Assembly: GCF_022538055.1 (NCBI RefSeq) | Contig: NZ_JAKZAM010000008.1 | Span: forward strand, 62,001-126,000 | Direction of reading: 5' to 3' | Origin: Cognataquiflexum nitidum | Lineage (GTDB): Bacteria; Bacteroidota; Bacteroidia; Cytophagales; Cyclobacteriaceae | Length of the DNA: 64,000 nt | Shown: in pieces, positions 34,995 to 43,494 of the stretch | Position numbering within the stretch: the stretch's first letter is position 1 | How the letters are laid out: each line of letters begins with the position of its first letter | The notes under the pieces: model-generated | The model's database searches: none | What the model was told of the DNA's origin: nothing | The model's input: the letters and a program-made list of their open reading frames with translations, nothing else | Position numbers and translations under genes: made by a program

Positions 34995-35253
34995 ATGCCT
35001 AAAATTTTAACCTATTTTTTAATTTTTTACAAAAAATTTTGAAAATGCGGTTTAAAAATTAACCTATTTTTTGTTTTTAAATATTTTTATTTATCACCTT
35101 TCGTTATAAATACCCAACATTAAGAAATTGAGATATAATTTTCTGTATTTCAGTTAAAATTTGACCTTGGCTCCACAAAATCTTTTCGAAAACCAATAAT
35201 TTTTTTAAGAATAAGTGGATAAAGTGTGATAAGGGGCTTCATTTTTGACCTGA

Positions 35254-35430
35254 AATTTTATTACTGCCAATGATTGTCTTGTAGATCGTAATTTGGACAG
35301 AATTTCAAATAACTCTAAGGCAAAGGAACTAAAGAGGTTGGAATTAGAAATGTTAGTGGAGATACATACAATGGATGCGGAGTGGAAAATCAATGACGGT
35401 AAATGGAAAATTCTTAATCAGGAATTCTGA
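35254..35430 (+). pseudogene. Possible gene remnant (C-terminal fragment)
   Basis: The frame runs for 58 codons after a TGA without an early start codon. It reads as a plausible charged protein end (KELKRLELEMLVEIHTMDA, then WKINDGKWKILNQEF) before TGA at 35428. No family was recognised. It could also be chance in AT-rich DNA. Confidence 0.3.
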
Positions 35431-35515
35431 ATGAAATTCAGTAGAAGCCTGACCTTGGTTTTGATTGCCTGCTTGCAGTGTATTGCCGCCTGCTATAGCC
35501 GTTGGATCAAAAAAG
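35429..35515 (+). repeat. Dispersed direct repeat, copy 1
   Basis: GAATGAAATTCAGTAG followed by CCTTGGTTTTGATTGCCTGC and GTTGGATCAAAAAA. The same order occurs at 37851-37938. The two copies differ at a number of positions and flank the Crp, OMP and Bor genes. Confidence 0.75.
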
Positions 35516-35752
35516 TAATCAGGCTGAAAGGGTTTAGCCAAAGAATGAATAATGAATTAAACGCTATCCTAAAACCCAAAAAGTAAAAGGGCGTAATTCC
35601 ATACTGCTAGCTATCGACACTGCCTTGAGGGGGAAGCCTAAACCTACAGCCTTTTCTTTCAAATCAAATTGTTTAATGGTATAGAACTTATTCAATAAAA
35701 ATAAGTTATAAAAACTGCCTTACTATTGTCAAACGATCATAAATAATTATCA

Positions 35753-36316
35753 ATGGAACAGATCCGAGCCTATTTCAACAATTTTTTGCCGCTCACTGAC
35801 AATGAATGGGAAGACTTTTCGTCCTGCTTCAAAAAAGAAACTTATGCAAAAAAGGAATATTTGGTGCGGGCCGGTGAATCCTGCGACTTCATTGCCTTTA
35901 TTGCTGAGGGTGTTTACCGCTTTTATTACCTACAGGAAGGGGAAGAAAAAGTAACTGCATTCTTTTTTCCAGGTGACTTTGTTACCAATTACAGGAGTTT
36001 TCTGACAGGCAAACCTTCTGAGCATTTTATCGAAACTTTAAAGCCATCAGTTATATATAAAATCCACAGGCAAGACCTTAATTTGCTATATGACAGACAT
36101 AAAAACATCGAACGTCTTGGCAGGTATATAGCCGAAAATCTTTACCTGACTGTCGCAAAAAGGCTCGACTCTTTTTTACATGATAATCCTGAAAACAGGA
36201 ACCAAGAACTTTTAAACCGAAATTCAAAACTTCTTCAGGAAGTTCCTCAATATATGTTAGCCTCCTACCTCGGTATCAAACCGGAGACTTTGAGCCGCAT
36301 CAGGGCAAGAAAATAA
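35753..36316 (+). CDS. Crp/Fnr family regulator (cyclic-nucleotide-binding domain)
   Basis: This 187-residue protein has an N-terminal cNMP-binding beta-roll: KKEYLVRAGESCDFIAFIAEGVYRFYY and KVTAFFFPGDFVTNYRSFL. The C-terminal helix-turn-helix is LLQEVPQYMLASYLGIKPETLSRIRARK. This compact form is common in Bacteroidota, where ligands are mostly unknown. It precedes the outer-membrane gene at 36408 by 91 bases and may regulate it. Confidence 0.9.
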   Translation: MEQIRAYFNNFLPLTDNEWEDFSSCFKKETYAKKEYLVRAGESCDFIAFIAEGVYRFYYLQEGEEKVTAFFFPGDFVTNYRSFLTGKPSEHFIETLKPSVIYKIHRQDLNLLYDRHKNIERLGRYIAENLYLTVAKRLDSFLHDNPENRNQELLNRNSKLLQEVPQYMLASYLGIKPETLSRIRARK

Positions 36317-36407
36317 CATCTCTGATCATTTCTTGACTTTGGTCAATGAAATTCTTTTTTGACGCACCGACATTCGTACCAGTATTTACAAATAAACTAT
36401 TGGTAGA

Positions 36408-36986
36408 ATGAAAAAAACAACATTGTTGGTGGCTATTGTATTCTCTTCGGTGCTGCATGTCCACGCTCAGGAAATGTCTTCCCCCTCCAAAAAATGGGGA
36501 GCTGAAATCAACATTCTTTGGCCCATTTTTCCGGGCAACATTTACAAGGGGCAGGTAACCTACGAAACCTGGAGGAAAAATAACCTTGCAGGCGATGCCT
36601 ATGTGGGTTTTCACATCAGACCAACAGAGTTTCGAGAGGATGAAGGGGATTTTGCCAATTATGCCCTGACTTTTGGATATAGGCAATTTTTTTGGAAAGG
36701 ACTCCACGCGGAGATATATCAGGCTTTAGGTCCGGGGTTTAACAGTAACAATGTGATTGATGGCAAAGATTACACAAGTTGGGATTACGAAGTAGGCTTG
36801 TTGCTAGGGTACCGACTTGAACTTTTCAAACAAGAGAAACGCGAAAAAATAAAATTCAGCCCCTACCTCAGCACGCAGCATGGCTTTTACTATGTCGCCG
36901 CCAAAAGTAACCCCCACCCGATAAGGAATTTTGAAGAGGAGCAGCCGGTTTATGTGGGCACTCTCAACTTGGGTATAAGGTTTTAG
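36408..36986 (+). CDS. Small outer-membrane beta-barrel-like protein
   Basis: This 192-residue protein has a signal peptide (MKKTTLLVAIVFSSVLHVHAQ). Strands include YVGFHIRPTEF, YALTFGYRQFF and YEVGLLLGYRLEL, and it ends YVGTLNLGIRF with the C-terminal Phe expected of outer-membrane barrels. Function unknown. It sits between a Crp-type regulator and a Bor-like lipoprotein on the same strand. Confidence 0.75.
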   Translation: MKKTTLLVAIVFSSVLHVHAQEMSSPSKKWGAEINILWPIFPGNIYKGQVTYETWRKNNLAGDAYVGFHIRPTEFREDEGDFANYALTFGYRQFFWKGLHAEIYQALGPGFNSNNVIDGKDYTSWDYEVGLLLGYRLELFKQEKREKIKFSPYLSTQHGFYYVAAKSNPHPIRNFEEEQPVYVGTLNLGIRF

Positions 36987-37140
36987 ACTCCTGCTACTTT
37001 GATCGCTTCAAGTCCATTTCATTTCCTTCATTATAAAACCAAATTTCCAATAAAAATGAAAAGTGGAGTCCAGAAACCACAATTAAATAAACGGGGCCAA
37101 ACCGAAAAGCCATAGGAGTAGGACTAAAATCTATAATTTT

Positions 37141-37434
37141 ATGAAAAAAACAGTTTTAAATCTGATTTCCGTTTTGACTTTCTCTCTCCTGTTATCCTCT
37201 TGCTACTCCCTTACCTATTCGGTAGGAAAAGGACCACAAACGGGAATTGATGTAAAAGAAAAAAACCACTACTTTGTCTATGGTCTAGCCAAAGGCAAAA
37301 CTTCCGACCCAACCAAGATGGCTGGAGAAGCCGAAGATTATGAAGTGAACATTTCCCACACTTTTGTAGATGGCTTCATTTCTGCAATTACGTTTGGGGT
37401 TTATAACCCTACCACCACCAAAATCACCAAGTGA
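37141..37434 (+). CDS. Bor/Iss-like lipoprotein
   Basis: This 97-residue protein has a lipoprotein signal (LSFLLL-type hydrophobic stretch ending LLSSCYS, Cys near residue 21). YSVGKGPQTGIDVKEKNHYF, GLAKGKT, and HTFVDGFISAITFGVYNP follow the order of blocks in the phage-lambda Bor/Iss family, whose members are surface lipoproteins linked to serum resistance in Enterobacteria. The role here is unknown. It lies inside the segment bounded by the 35429 and 37851 repeats. Confidence 0.72.
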   Translation: MKKTVLNLISVLTFSLLLSSCYSLTYSVGKGPQTGIDVKEKNHYFVYGLAKGKTSDPTKMAGEAEDYEVNISHTFVDGFISAITFGVYNPTTTKITK

Positions 37435-37620
37435 CAGCGTTTAAAGCTTTACAGTTCAAAAGGAGAAAAAGTAATTGCCTTAGCCCGAGAAGGTCAATGC
37501 TTCCAATGCCAAAGCTATCTATCAAGACCTGAAAAAGAGCTTTGAAAGCAAAAGGAAAAGTGGAACTAGCACTGTCACAGTGCCAAAATTTGATTGCTAT
37601 GTTGGATAAACTCCATTTAT

Positions 37621-37648
37621 GCCGGACCGTTTGGTTCGGCTTTTTTTT
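37621..37648 (+). terminator. Intrinsic terminator downstream of the Bor-like gene
   Basis: GCCGGACC and GGTTCGGC form an 8-base stem with one G-T pair around GTTT, followed by eight T. Confidence 0.8.
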
Positions 37649-37783
37649 GTCAACCACAATAAATCCAGAGAAGCACATCTGACCCTCGACATTGGACCTC
37701 ATGTCTAGAGGCCCTTTAGCAGTAGTTTTTGAAGAGGCGAGAAGCTAGAAAAAATGAAGAATTCAGAATGGGGAATTCAGATT

Positions 37784-37813
37784 GAATGTTTGTGAAGACA
37801 CAAACATTGGCGG
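37784..37813. repeat. 30-base dispersed hairpin element, copy 1
   Basis: GTTTGTG and CACAAAC form the stem within GAATGTTTGTGAAGACACAA. The reverse complement occurs at 45628-45657 with one difference. Confidence 0.8.
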
Positions 37814-37850
37814 GGAAGAAAGGGGAAAAAATGATGAATTCAGTATGAGG

Positions 37851-37938
37851 AATGAAATTCAGTAGCAGCGTGTCCTTGGTTTTGATTGCCTGCTGCTTTA
37901 GTGTACTGCCACCCGCTTTGGATGTTGGATCAAAAAAT
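37851..37938 (+). repeat. Dispersed direct repeat, copy 2
   Basis: GAATGAAATTCAGTAGCAGC, CCTTGGTTTTGATTGCCTGC and GTTGGATCAAAAAA occur in the same order as at 35429-35515. It lies 2.4 kb downstream in the same orientation. Confidence 0.75.
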
Positions 37939-38109
37939 AGGCATTATCTTTTTTGTACATAAAATGAAAATTCCGGCTTTTAGAAAAGTTGTTAGATGCC
38001 TAAAATCAAGTTAAATTATAAAAATATTTTATAACAAATATTAAAAACATAAAGTTTTATTTATGTGATTTATATTGGAATTTTGTTTAAACCAAATCAA
38101 ATCCTCCAT

Positions 38110-39546
38110 ATGAAAAAAATTACAATAGCCAAAGGCGACGGTATTGGGCCGGAAATAATGGATGCCACATTGGACATTATTTTGGCAGCCGGCGCCAAAA
38201 TTGAAATTGAAGAGATTGAGGTAGGCGAGAAAGTATACCTTTCCGGCAATACCTCAGGGATAGCAAATTCCTCTTGGGATATTATTCGGAGAAACAAGAT
38301 TTTTTTGAAGGCTCCGATTACTACGCCACAAGGTGGCGGATACAAAAGTCTGAATGTGACCACAAGGAAGTTTTTGGGACTCTATTCAAATGTAAGACCC
38401 TGCAGAAGCTTACATCCCTTTGTATCTACAAAACATCCTGTGATGGATGTAGTGATCGTCAGGGAAAATGAGGAAGATCTTTATGCAGGGATAGAGCATC
38501 AGCAGACTGATGAGGTCATCCAATGCCTCAAGCTTATCAGTAGGCCTGGTTGTGAAAAAATTGTCAGGTATGCATTTGAGTATGCCCGACAACAGAATAG
38601 AAAAAAAGTGACCTGCTTCACCAAAGACAATATCATGAAGCAGACAGACGGGCTTTTCCATAAAGTTTTTGATGAAATCGCAAAGGAATACCCCGAAATA
38701 GAAAACGAACATTGGATCATAGATATCGGCGCGGCCAAATTGGCGGATAGCCCGGAAGCGTTTGACGTGTTGGTCATGCCAAATCTTTATGGGGATGTAC
38801 TATCTGATGTAGCCGCACAGATCACAGGTTCTGTGGGACTAGCGGGATCGGCAAATATCGGAGAGGAATGCGCTATGTTTGAAGCAATTCATGGTTCAGC
38901 ACCGCGAAGGGCAGGCCAAAATATCGCAAATCCTTCGGGGCTACTTCAAGGTGCCATCATGATGCTCAATCACATCGGGCAGTCAGATGTAGCAGAGAAA
39001 GTACAAAACGCATGGTTAAGGACCATAGAGGAAGGCATTCATACTTACGATATCTACAAAGAAGGTGTAAGTAAAGAAAAAGTAGGAACCAAAGAATTTG
39101 CGGCCGCTGTAATCGCCAGATTAGGTCAGAAACCACAGGTATTCTCTGCGGTCCATTATGATAAAAACATTCCCATGGTATTACCTAAATACAAGAAAAA
39201 ACAACCTGCTAAAAAGGAATTGGTAGGGGTTGATGTTTTTGTCCATTGGAACGGCACCAATGCAGATGAGTTGGCAGGCATGGTTCAGAAATTAAACTTC
39301 TCAGAAATCAAGCTTTCCATGATTACCAATCGGGGCATCAAGGTTTGGCCCGAGGGATTTGAAGAAACCTTCTGCACAGACCATTGGAGATGTAGATTCA
39401 AGCCAACAAATAGCGGGACGCTATCCAAAGCAGATATCATTGAACTGCTTTCAAGGGCTTCCCAATTTGATATAGATGTGATCAAAACCGAAAACCTGTA
39501 CTTCTTTGATGGGGTTCAAGGTTTTTCTCTTGGACAAGGCCAATAG
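38110..39546 (+). CDS. icd: Isocitrate dehydrogenase, Thermus-type long form (copy 2, NADP-like signature)
   Basis: The start is placed at MKKITIAKGDGIGPEIM (38110); an upstream 15-residue extension has no family match. The 478-residue protein is collinear with copy 1 at 2347-3801. It has TTPQGGGYKSLNVTTRK, RENEEDLYAGIEHQQT, LYGDVLSDVAAQ and the same C-terminal extension (GVDVFVHW, NRGIKVWP, DHWRCRF, SLGQGQ end). The key difference follows HGSAP: Arg266-Arg267 instead of Asp-Ile. Basic residues there suit binding of the NADP 2'-phosphate. It probably makes NADPH, with copy 1 making NADH. This is inferred from family structure. Confidence 0.93.
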   Translation: MKKITIAKGDGIGPEIMDATLDIILAAGAKIEIEEIEVGEKVYLSGNTSGIANSSWDIIRRNKIFLKAPITTPQGGGYKSLNVTTRKFLGLYSNVRPCRSLHPFVSTKHPVMDVVIVRENEEDLYAGIEHQQTDEVIQCLKLISRPGCEKIVRYAFEYARQQNRKKVTCFTKDNIMKQTDGLFHKVFDEIAKEYPEIENEHWIIDIGAAKLADSPEAFDVLVMPNLYGDVLSDVAAQITGSVGLAGSANIGEECAMFEAIHGSAPRRAGQNIANPSGLLQGAIMMLNHIGQSDVAEKVQNAWLRTIEEGIHTYDIYKEGVSKEKVGTKEFAAAVIARLGQKPQVFSAVHYDKNIPMVLPKYKKKQPAKKELVGVDVFVHWNGTNADELAGMVQKLNFSEIKLSMITNRGIKVWPEGFEETFCTDHWRCRFKPTNSGTLSKADIIELLSRASQFDIDVIKTENLYFFDGVQGFSLGQGQ

Positions 39547-39725
39547 AATGAAAGTAAAACAAGAATCCATGTCGTTTAGATAAGCTTTTCATTATATAAA
39601 TCTTTTCCAAAGTTGGGTCCTGACCATAAAAATCTTAAAACATCCATTCCAAACTTTGAAAAAGTTTATCGAATCCCCGCTAACTACCTACCCGATATTG
39701 AAATAGGAATGCCTGAAAACAAAAA

Positions 39726-39754
39726 GGGTGCGGATATGAATCTGCACCCTTTTT
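39726..39754 (+). terminator. Strong intrinsic terminator after icd copy 2
   Basis: GGGTGCGGAT and ATCTGCACCC pair with one mismatch around ATGA. TTTTTGTTTTT follows, and AAAAA precedes. Confidence 0.85.
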
Positions 39755-39833
39755 GTTTTTAATAATTTATAAATGCACTCTATTGCCACAAACAATATTG
39801 TGATTCAGATTCAGATTCTGTTTTTTCCTCTTT

Positions 39834-39983
39834 CTATTTCTTTTCAAAAGTGGCGAGGTCTGCAAAATGTATGTTTTGAAACGAAACAAGTGGAGTGGAT
39901 GCCTTGGTATTGTTTATTTCATTAAAGGCACCTCCATTTTCCAAATGGCTGATATCAAAGTTAGCCGTAAAATTATAATCCAA
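39834..39983 (-). pseudogene. C-terminal remnant of a decayed gene
   Basis: On the minus strand the frame reads LDYNFTANFDISHLENGG, then AFNEINNTKASTPLVSFQ, ending HFADLATFEKK and TAG at 39836-39834. It has normal protein-like composition but no start. An in-frame TAA precedes it. The adjacent upstream frame continues with AFSDCNVSGNW, so a frameshift near 39985 is likely. The family is not recognised. Confidence 0.5.
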
Positions 39984-40187
39984 TTACCAGAGACATTGCA
40001 ATCAGAAAAGGCTGCAATGGGCTTTTTTGGAAAGCTGAGTTAGAATCGGAGATCTCTAACATTATTTTCAAAGCCAAGCATGAAATTTAGTCTAATCTGA
40101 AATCAAATCCATTGAAAGGTGAATAAACAATAATATGAATATCTGCAATGTCGCAGGTTGGGTTTGAAAGGACTTTGTAGGGTGCGA

Positions 40188-40292
40188 TTACTTGTTCATG
40201 TACGTGGGTCCGCTGTCCACAGCACCGCTAATCGTTCCCCAACCATTATTTGTTTGGCTGCGTGCACTAAAGCGGGAACCCGTAAATGATAA
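40188..40292 (-). pseudogene. Second C-terminal remnant on the same strand
   Basis: The minus-strand frame reads LSFTGSRFSARSQTNNGWG, then TISGAVDSGPTYMNK and TAA at 40190-40188. TGA closes it upstream (40295-40293) and no start codon exists. Composition suggests the end of an exported protein. It lies about 200 bases upstream of the other remnant in transcription order. Confidence 0.45.
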
Positions 40293-40544
40293 TCAACATT
40301 ATTTCAATCTCTAAAATTTCCTCAATTGGATTTTCAGATCTGTACCAAAAATCACATTGCCGGGGATTTGCTTTTTATTTCTTTAACTTAATTTTTGAAT
40401 CCTGATATCCATGAAAAAGCTGTTTTTTTACCAAAATCGGGCTATTTAAATACGCTGTTTCATGTTTTTTTGAAATGGAAAGCGTTAAATTACATAAGGA
40501 AATACGGAAGGATGAAGGCATATCAATCTTGAAAAATTGAAATT

Positions 40545-41192
40545 ATGATGGGTGCAAAAGGTGACTTGAAAGGACTGTTGGCTGCCAATTTTTCTCAGTT
40601 TGAAAAAGAATTGTTTGAAGAAATAGTCAAAGAGGGACAGCTCGTCCTATTTCCAGAAGGTGAATTGATGATGGATATCGGACAGCGGGTCGAGCAGATT
40701 CCCCTGATAGTACAGGGGACAGTGAAAGTTTTTCGGGAAGATGAAGCCGACCATGAGATTTTCCTTTATTACCTCAAAGAAGGTGAAGCATGTGCCATTA
40801 CGCTGATATGCTCCGAGCGGGAAGGGTATTCCAAGATCAAAGCCATACCCATAGAGGACACGATCGCCATCACGCTTCCCATCAAAAAACTCGACGAATG
40901 GATGTTCAAGTACAAATCCTGGTACTACTTTGTCATGGACAGCTATCAGGAAAGATTCGAAGAACTCCTCAAAGTCGTGGAGGAAATCGCCTTCCACCAA
41001 ATGGACGAAAGACTGCTCGCTTACCTTCGAAAATGGGTCGAAGTCAACCATTCCCCAACCATCAAAGCCACACAGCAGCAGATTGCCAATGAACTGAACA
41101 CCTCCCGCGAGGTGGTGGGGAGGTTGCTCAAAAAACTGGAGCAAGACGGAACAGTCAAAATCGGCAGACATCAGATTGAAGTCATAAAATAA
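40545..41192 (+). CDS. Crp/Fnr family regulator
   Basis: This 215-residue protein has an N-terminal cNMP-binding-like domain ([30 protein letters not shown] and [19 protein letters not shown]). The C-terminal Crp-type winged helix is [36 protein letters not shown] CysxxxxxxC pair (ACAITLIC) is of the kind seen in some Bacteroidota Crp proteins, but no iron-sulfur ligands of the Fnr type are seen at the N-terminus. It precedes cbpA by 7 bases, so the three genes form an operon. Confidence 0.92.
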   Translation: MMGAKGDLKGLLAANFSQFEKELFEEIVKEGQLVLFPEGELMMDIGQRVEQIPLIVQGTVKVFREDEADHEIFLYYLKEGEACAITLICSEREGYSKIKAIPIEDTIAITLPIKKLDEWMFKYKSWYYFVMDSYQERFEELLKVVEEIAFHQMDERLLAYLRKWVEVNHSPTIKATQQQIANELNTSREVVGRLLKKLEQDGTVKIGRHQIEVIK

Positions 41193-41199
41193 ACTGAAA

Positions 41200-42111
41200 A
41201 TGGAATTTATAGATTATTATAAAATCTTGGAGATTGATAAAAATTCCTCTCCCGAGGATATCAAAAAAGCCTACAGGAAGCTTGCAAGGAAATATCACCC
41301 CGATCTCAATCCCAATAATAAGGAGGCTGAATCCAAATTCAAACAGGTCAACGAAGCCAATGAGGTACTCAGTGATCCGGAGAAAAGAAAAAAATACGAC
41401 CATTACGGAAAGGATTGGAAACATGCCGAGGAGTTTGAAAAAGCAGGTCAGAGACAGTCCCGCCCAAGGGAACAGGCAAGTAGCAAGGCATATTCAGGAC
41501 ATTATACAGAAGAAGACTTTTCGGATTTTTTCAGTTCTATGTTTGGAGGCGGTGGCTTCCAAAGTTCGGGTAGGGAAAATCTAAAATATAAGGGAGCGGA
41601 TTATAAAGCCGAACTCCACCTCAGGCTCTCGGATGTCTACCAGACCCAAAAGCAAACATTGACAGTGGATGGGAAAAATATCCGCTTGACTATCCCGGCA
41701 GGAGTAGAAGATGGGCAGACGATCAATATCCGGGGCTATGGAGGGGAGGGAATGAATGGTGGACCATCCGGGGACCTGTATGTCAAGTTTGTGGTCAAGA
41801 ATGACACCGGCTTTGTCAGGGAAGGGAATGATTTATATGTCAAAGTCAATGTAGACCTATACACAGCGATCTTGGGAGGGGAAATCACAGTGCCCACGAT
41901 GGATGGCAAAGTCAAACTCAAACTCAGCCCCGGAACGCAAAACGACACCAAAGTCAGGCTCAAAGGCAAGGGTTTTCCTGTTTACAAGGAAGAAGGAAAA
42001 TTTGGAGACCTATATGTGACCTACAAGGTAGAAATCCCAAAAAACATTACGGAGCAGGAAAAATCACTTTTCGAACAATTAGCCAAACTCAGAAACCATG
42101 GTACCATCTAA
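41200..42111 (+). CDS. cbpA: Curved-DNA-binding J-domain co-chaperone CbpA
   Basis: This 303-residue protein has an N-terminal J domain (residues 3-68): [36 protein letters not shown], with the essential HPD at 33-35. A Gly/Phe-rich linker ([16 protein letters not shown]) follows. The two C-terminal substrate-binding beta domains lie at about residues 130-295. No zinc-finger CxxCxGxG repeats are present, which separates it from DnaJ. It partners with DnaK. Its last 14 bases overlap the CbpM gene. Confidence 0.95.
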   Translation: MEFIDYYKILEIDKNSSPEDIKKAYRKLARKYHPDLNPNNKEAESKFKQVNEANEVLSDPEKRKKYDHYGKDWKHAEEFEKAGQRQSRPREQASSKAYSGHYTEEDFSDFFSSMFGGGGFQSSGRENLKYKGADYKAELHLRLSDVYQTQKQTLTVDGKNIRLTIPAGVEDGQTINIRGYGGEGMNGGPSGDLYVKFVVKNDTGFVREGNDLYVKVNVDLYTAILGGEITVPTMDGKVKLKLSPGTQNDTKVRLKGKGFPVYKEEGKFGDLYVTYKVEIPKNITEQEKSLFEQLAKLRNHGTI

Positions 42112-42391
42112 CCACATCAGCATCCACACTTTCTGCCAATACCATGGCATAGAATCGAGATTGATTTTCACCTTTCAAGAACTTGGCTTGGTAGAAATCG
42201 TCGAAGAGGAAGCCGGGTTTTTTCTGGAAGAGGAGGCCTTTAGCCGGATGGAACAAATCGTGAGGCTGTACAAAGACCTTGACCTCAACCCTGAAGGGGT
42301 GGAGGTGGTGATGGGGCTTTTGGGCAAAATAGAGCAACTGCAGGAAGAAAACCTCTCCCTGATCAGAAAATTGAGAAAATGGGAGAAATAG
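42098..42391 (+). CDS. cbpM: Chaperone modulator CbpM
   Basis: This 97-residue protein starts [19 protein letters not shown] and has the MerR-like helical pattern [15 protein letters not shown], then [26 protein letters not shown], typical of CbpM. It binds the J domain of CbpA and inhibits its co-chaperone activity. The 14-base overlap with cbpA means the inhibitor is made in step with its target. Confidence 0.93.
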   Translation: MVPSNHISIHTFCQYHGIESRLIFTFQELGLVEIVEEEAGFFLEEEAFSRMEQIVRLYKDLDLNPEGVEVVMGLLGKIEQLQEENLSLIRKLRKWEK

Positions 42392-42441
42392 GCACATCCC
42401 ATTCCAGATATTAAATCATTCCTTTCAGGGAGCTGCCCAAG

Positions 42442-43374
42442 CTACCTGATTTCTTGCTCCACTTTCAGGATATACTCCGCCCCGGCTTTGTAATCTTCCG
42501 CAGTCTGCAGGTGCTCCATCATCAAGGGGACCTCTGGAAATTTTTTCATTTCTGTTAGAAATACCCTGTAATCCATCTGCCCAAGTCCAGGCCTAACTTC
42601 ATTGAATTCGGGCATAAAAGTTGGTTCCTTAAGGATCAGGTCCTTGGCATGACAACTCTTGATATTGGGACCAAGTTTTTTGAAACAGTCTTTGATCAGG
42701 TCACCGTTGCGGTAGAACACAGCAGGGCTGACGACCATATTTACCGGGTCAAGGTGGACTGCAAAAGCTTTTCGGTCGATGGCCTTGATCAACCTAAGGT
42801 AAGCATCTGCTGACTCAGGGAAGACCCAAGGCATGGCTTCCAAAGTGTAAAAAGTATTTTTTGGCTTGACCTCATCGATAATGTTTCTGGTGGTCTCTAC
42901 GATCAGGTCAAAGGTATCGTCCGAAAAATTATCGGCGTGGGGCCCCGCCCAGTTCGTCACGTTTTTGGAACCGGCGATGTTGACGCAGCATTTGGCCTCT
43001 ATTTGATCAGCGAGGTCTAGCGAGGCGACACATTTTTCAAAGGCTTCTTTGGCGGTTTTTTTGTCAGGGCTGATGGGATTGGACCAGGCACCCACTTCCG
43101 CGATGAGGATATCTGCCTTGTCGGCTGCTTTTTTGTAGGCTTTGATGTCATCCTTACTGGCATTCAATCCAACAGGGCAATAAGCCGCTCTATAGCCGGC
43201 GTTTTTCACAGCTGCCACCCAACTTTCGGGGGAGTCAAATTTTTCGAAGATCGGCCCACCAAGCCGTAGTTTACTTTTGGCTTTGAGATCGGATCCTATA
43301 GAGGGAAAAGAAGCCAATAATCCCGATCCCAGCAGGGTCAGGGAAGTAACTTTGGAAAATTTGCGTCTGTCCAT
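42442..43374 (-). CDS. Exported sugar phosphate isomerase/epimerase-like TIM barrel protein
   Basis: This 310-residue protein starts MDRRKFSKVTSLTLLGSGLLAS, with an RRKF twin-arginine-like export signal. The body matches the xylose isomerase-like TIM barrel family: GYRAAYCPVGLN, NTFYTLEAMPW and VHLDPVNM near the metal site, then SCHAKDL and VRPGLGQMDYRVFL. Likely acts on a sugar or sugar acid in the periplasm. The substrate is unknown. It is convergent with the cbpM gene. Confidence 0.85.
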   Translation of the reverse strand: MDRRKFSKVTSLTLLGSGLLASFPSIGSDLKAKSKLRLGGPIFEKFDSPESWVAAVKNAGYRAAYCPVGLNASKDDIKAYKKAADKADILIAEVGAWSNPISPDKKTAKEAFEKCVASLDLADQIEAKCCVNIAGSKNVTNWAGPHADNFSDDTFDLIVETTRNIIDEVKPKNTFYTLEAMPWVFPESADAYLRLIKAIDRKAFAVHLDPVNMVVSPAVFYRNGDLIKDCFKKLGPNIKSCHAKDLILKEPTFMPEFNEVRPGLGQMDYRVFLTEMKKFPEVPLMMEHLQTAEDYKAGAEYILKVEQEIR

Positions 43375-43494
43375 AGTATTGGGTTTTAATTCACTTCAAA
43401 GCGTGATTTAATCTTACGGAAAATTCCTTTCCAATTTTCCGTAATTTAATTTTAAATCAACTTTCTTTGGATGAATTAATTTTGAATTAAAATC

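Larger units (their letters stand above)
34797..35752. other. Long gene-poor region upstream of the Crp gene
   Basis: A strong terminator lies at 34967-34994. From 35000 to 35250 it is very AT-rich without a gene. A possible gene remnant is at 35254-35430 and a dispersed repeat copy at 35429-35515. A 51-codon frame at 35431-35586 coincides with that repeat and is not called. Confidence 0.6.
37435..38109. other. Intergenic region with terminator and several dispersed repeats
   Basis: Besides the terminator at 37621-37648 and the repeat at 37851-37938, it has GAGGCGAGAAGCTAGAAAAA (37734-37753) and a hairpin element at 37784-37813. The last 170 bases before the second isocitrate dehydrogenase are AT-rich. 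No gene is called. Confidence 0.6.
39547..40544. other. 1-kb spacer holding a terminator and gene remnants
   Basis: After the icd terminator come two minus-strand protein ends without starts (separate entries). From 40300 to 40544 it is AT-rich and probably carries the promoter of the Crp gene. No intact gene is seen. Confidence 0.6.

Noticed and set aside
35431..35586. A 51-codon frame starting MKFSRSLTLVLIACLQC that looks like a lipoprotein signal
   Set aside because: It coincides with a dispersed repeat. The second copy at 37851 does not keep the frame (it ends early and differs), so it is not under protein-level selection.
38065..38109. N-terminal extension of isocitrate dehydrogenase 2 (MIYIGILFKPN...)
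   Set aside because: The paralogue starts at the same point as MKKITIAKGDG, and the extension lies in an AT-rich leader.
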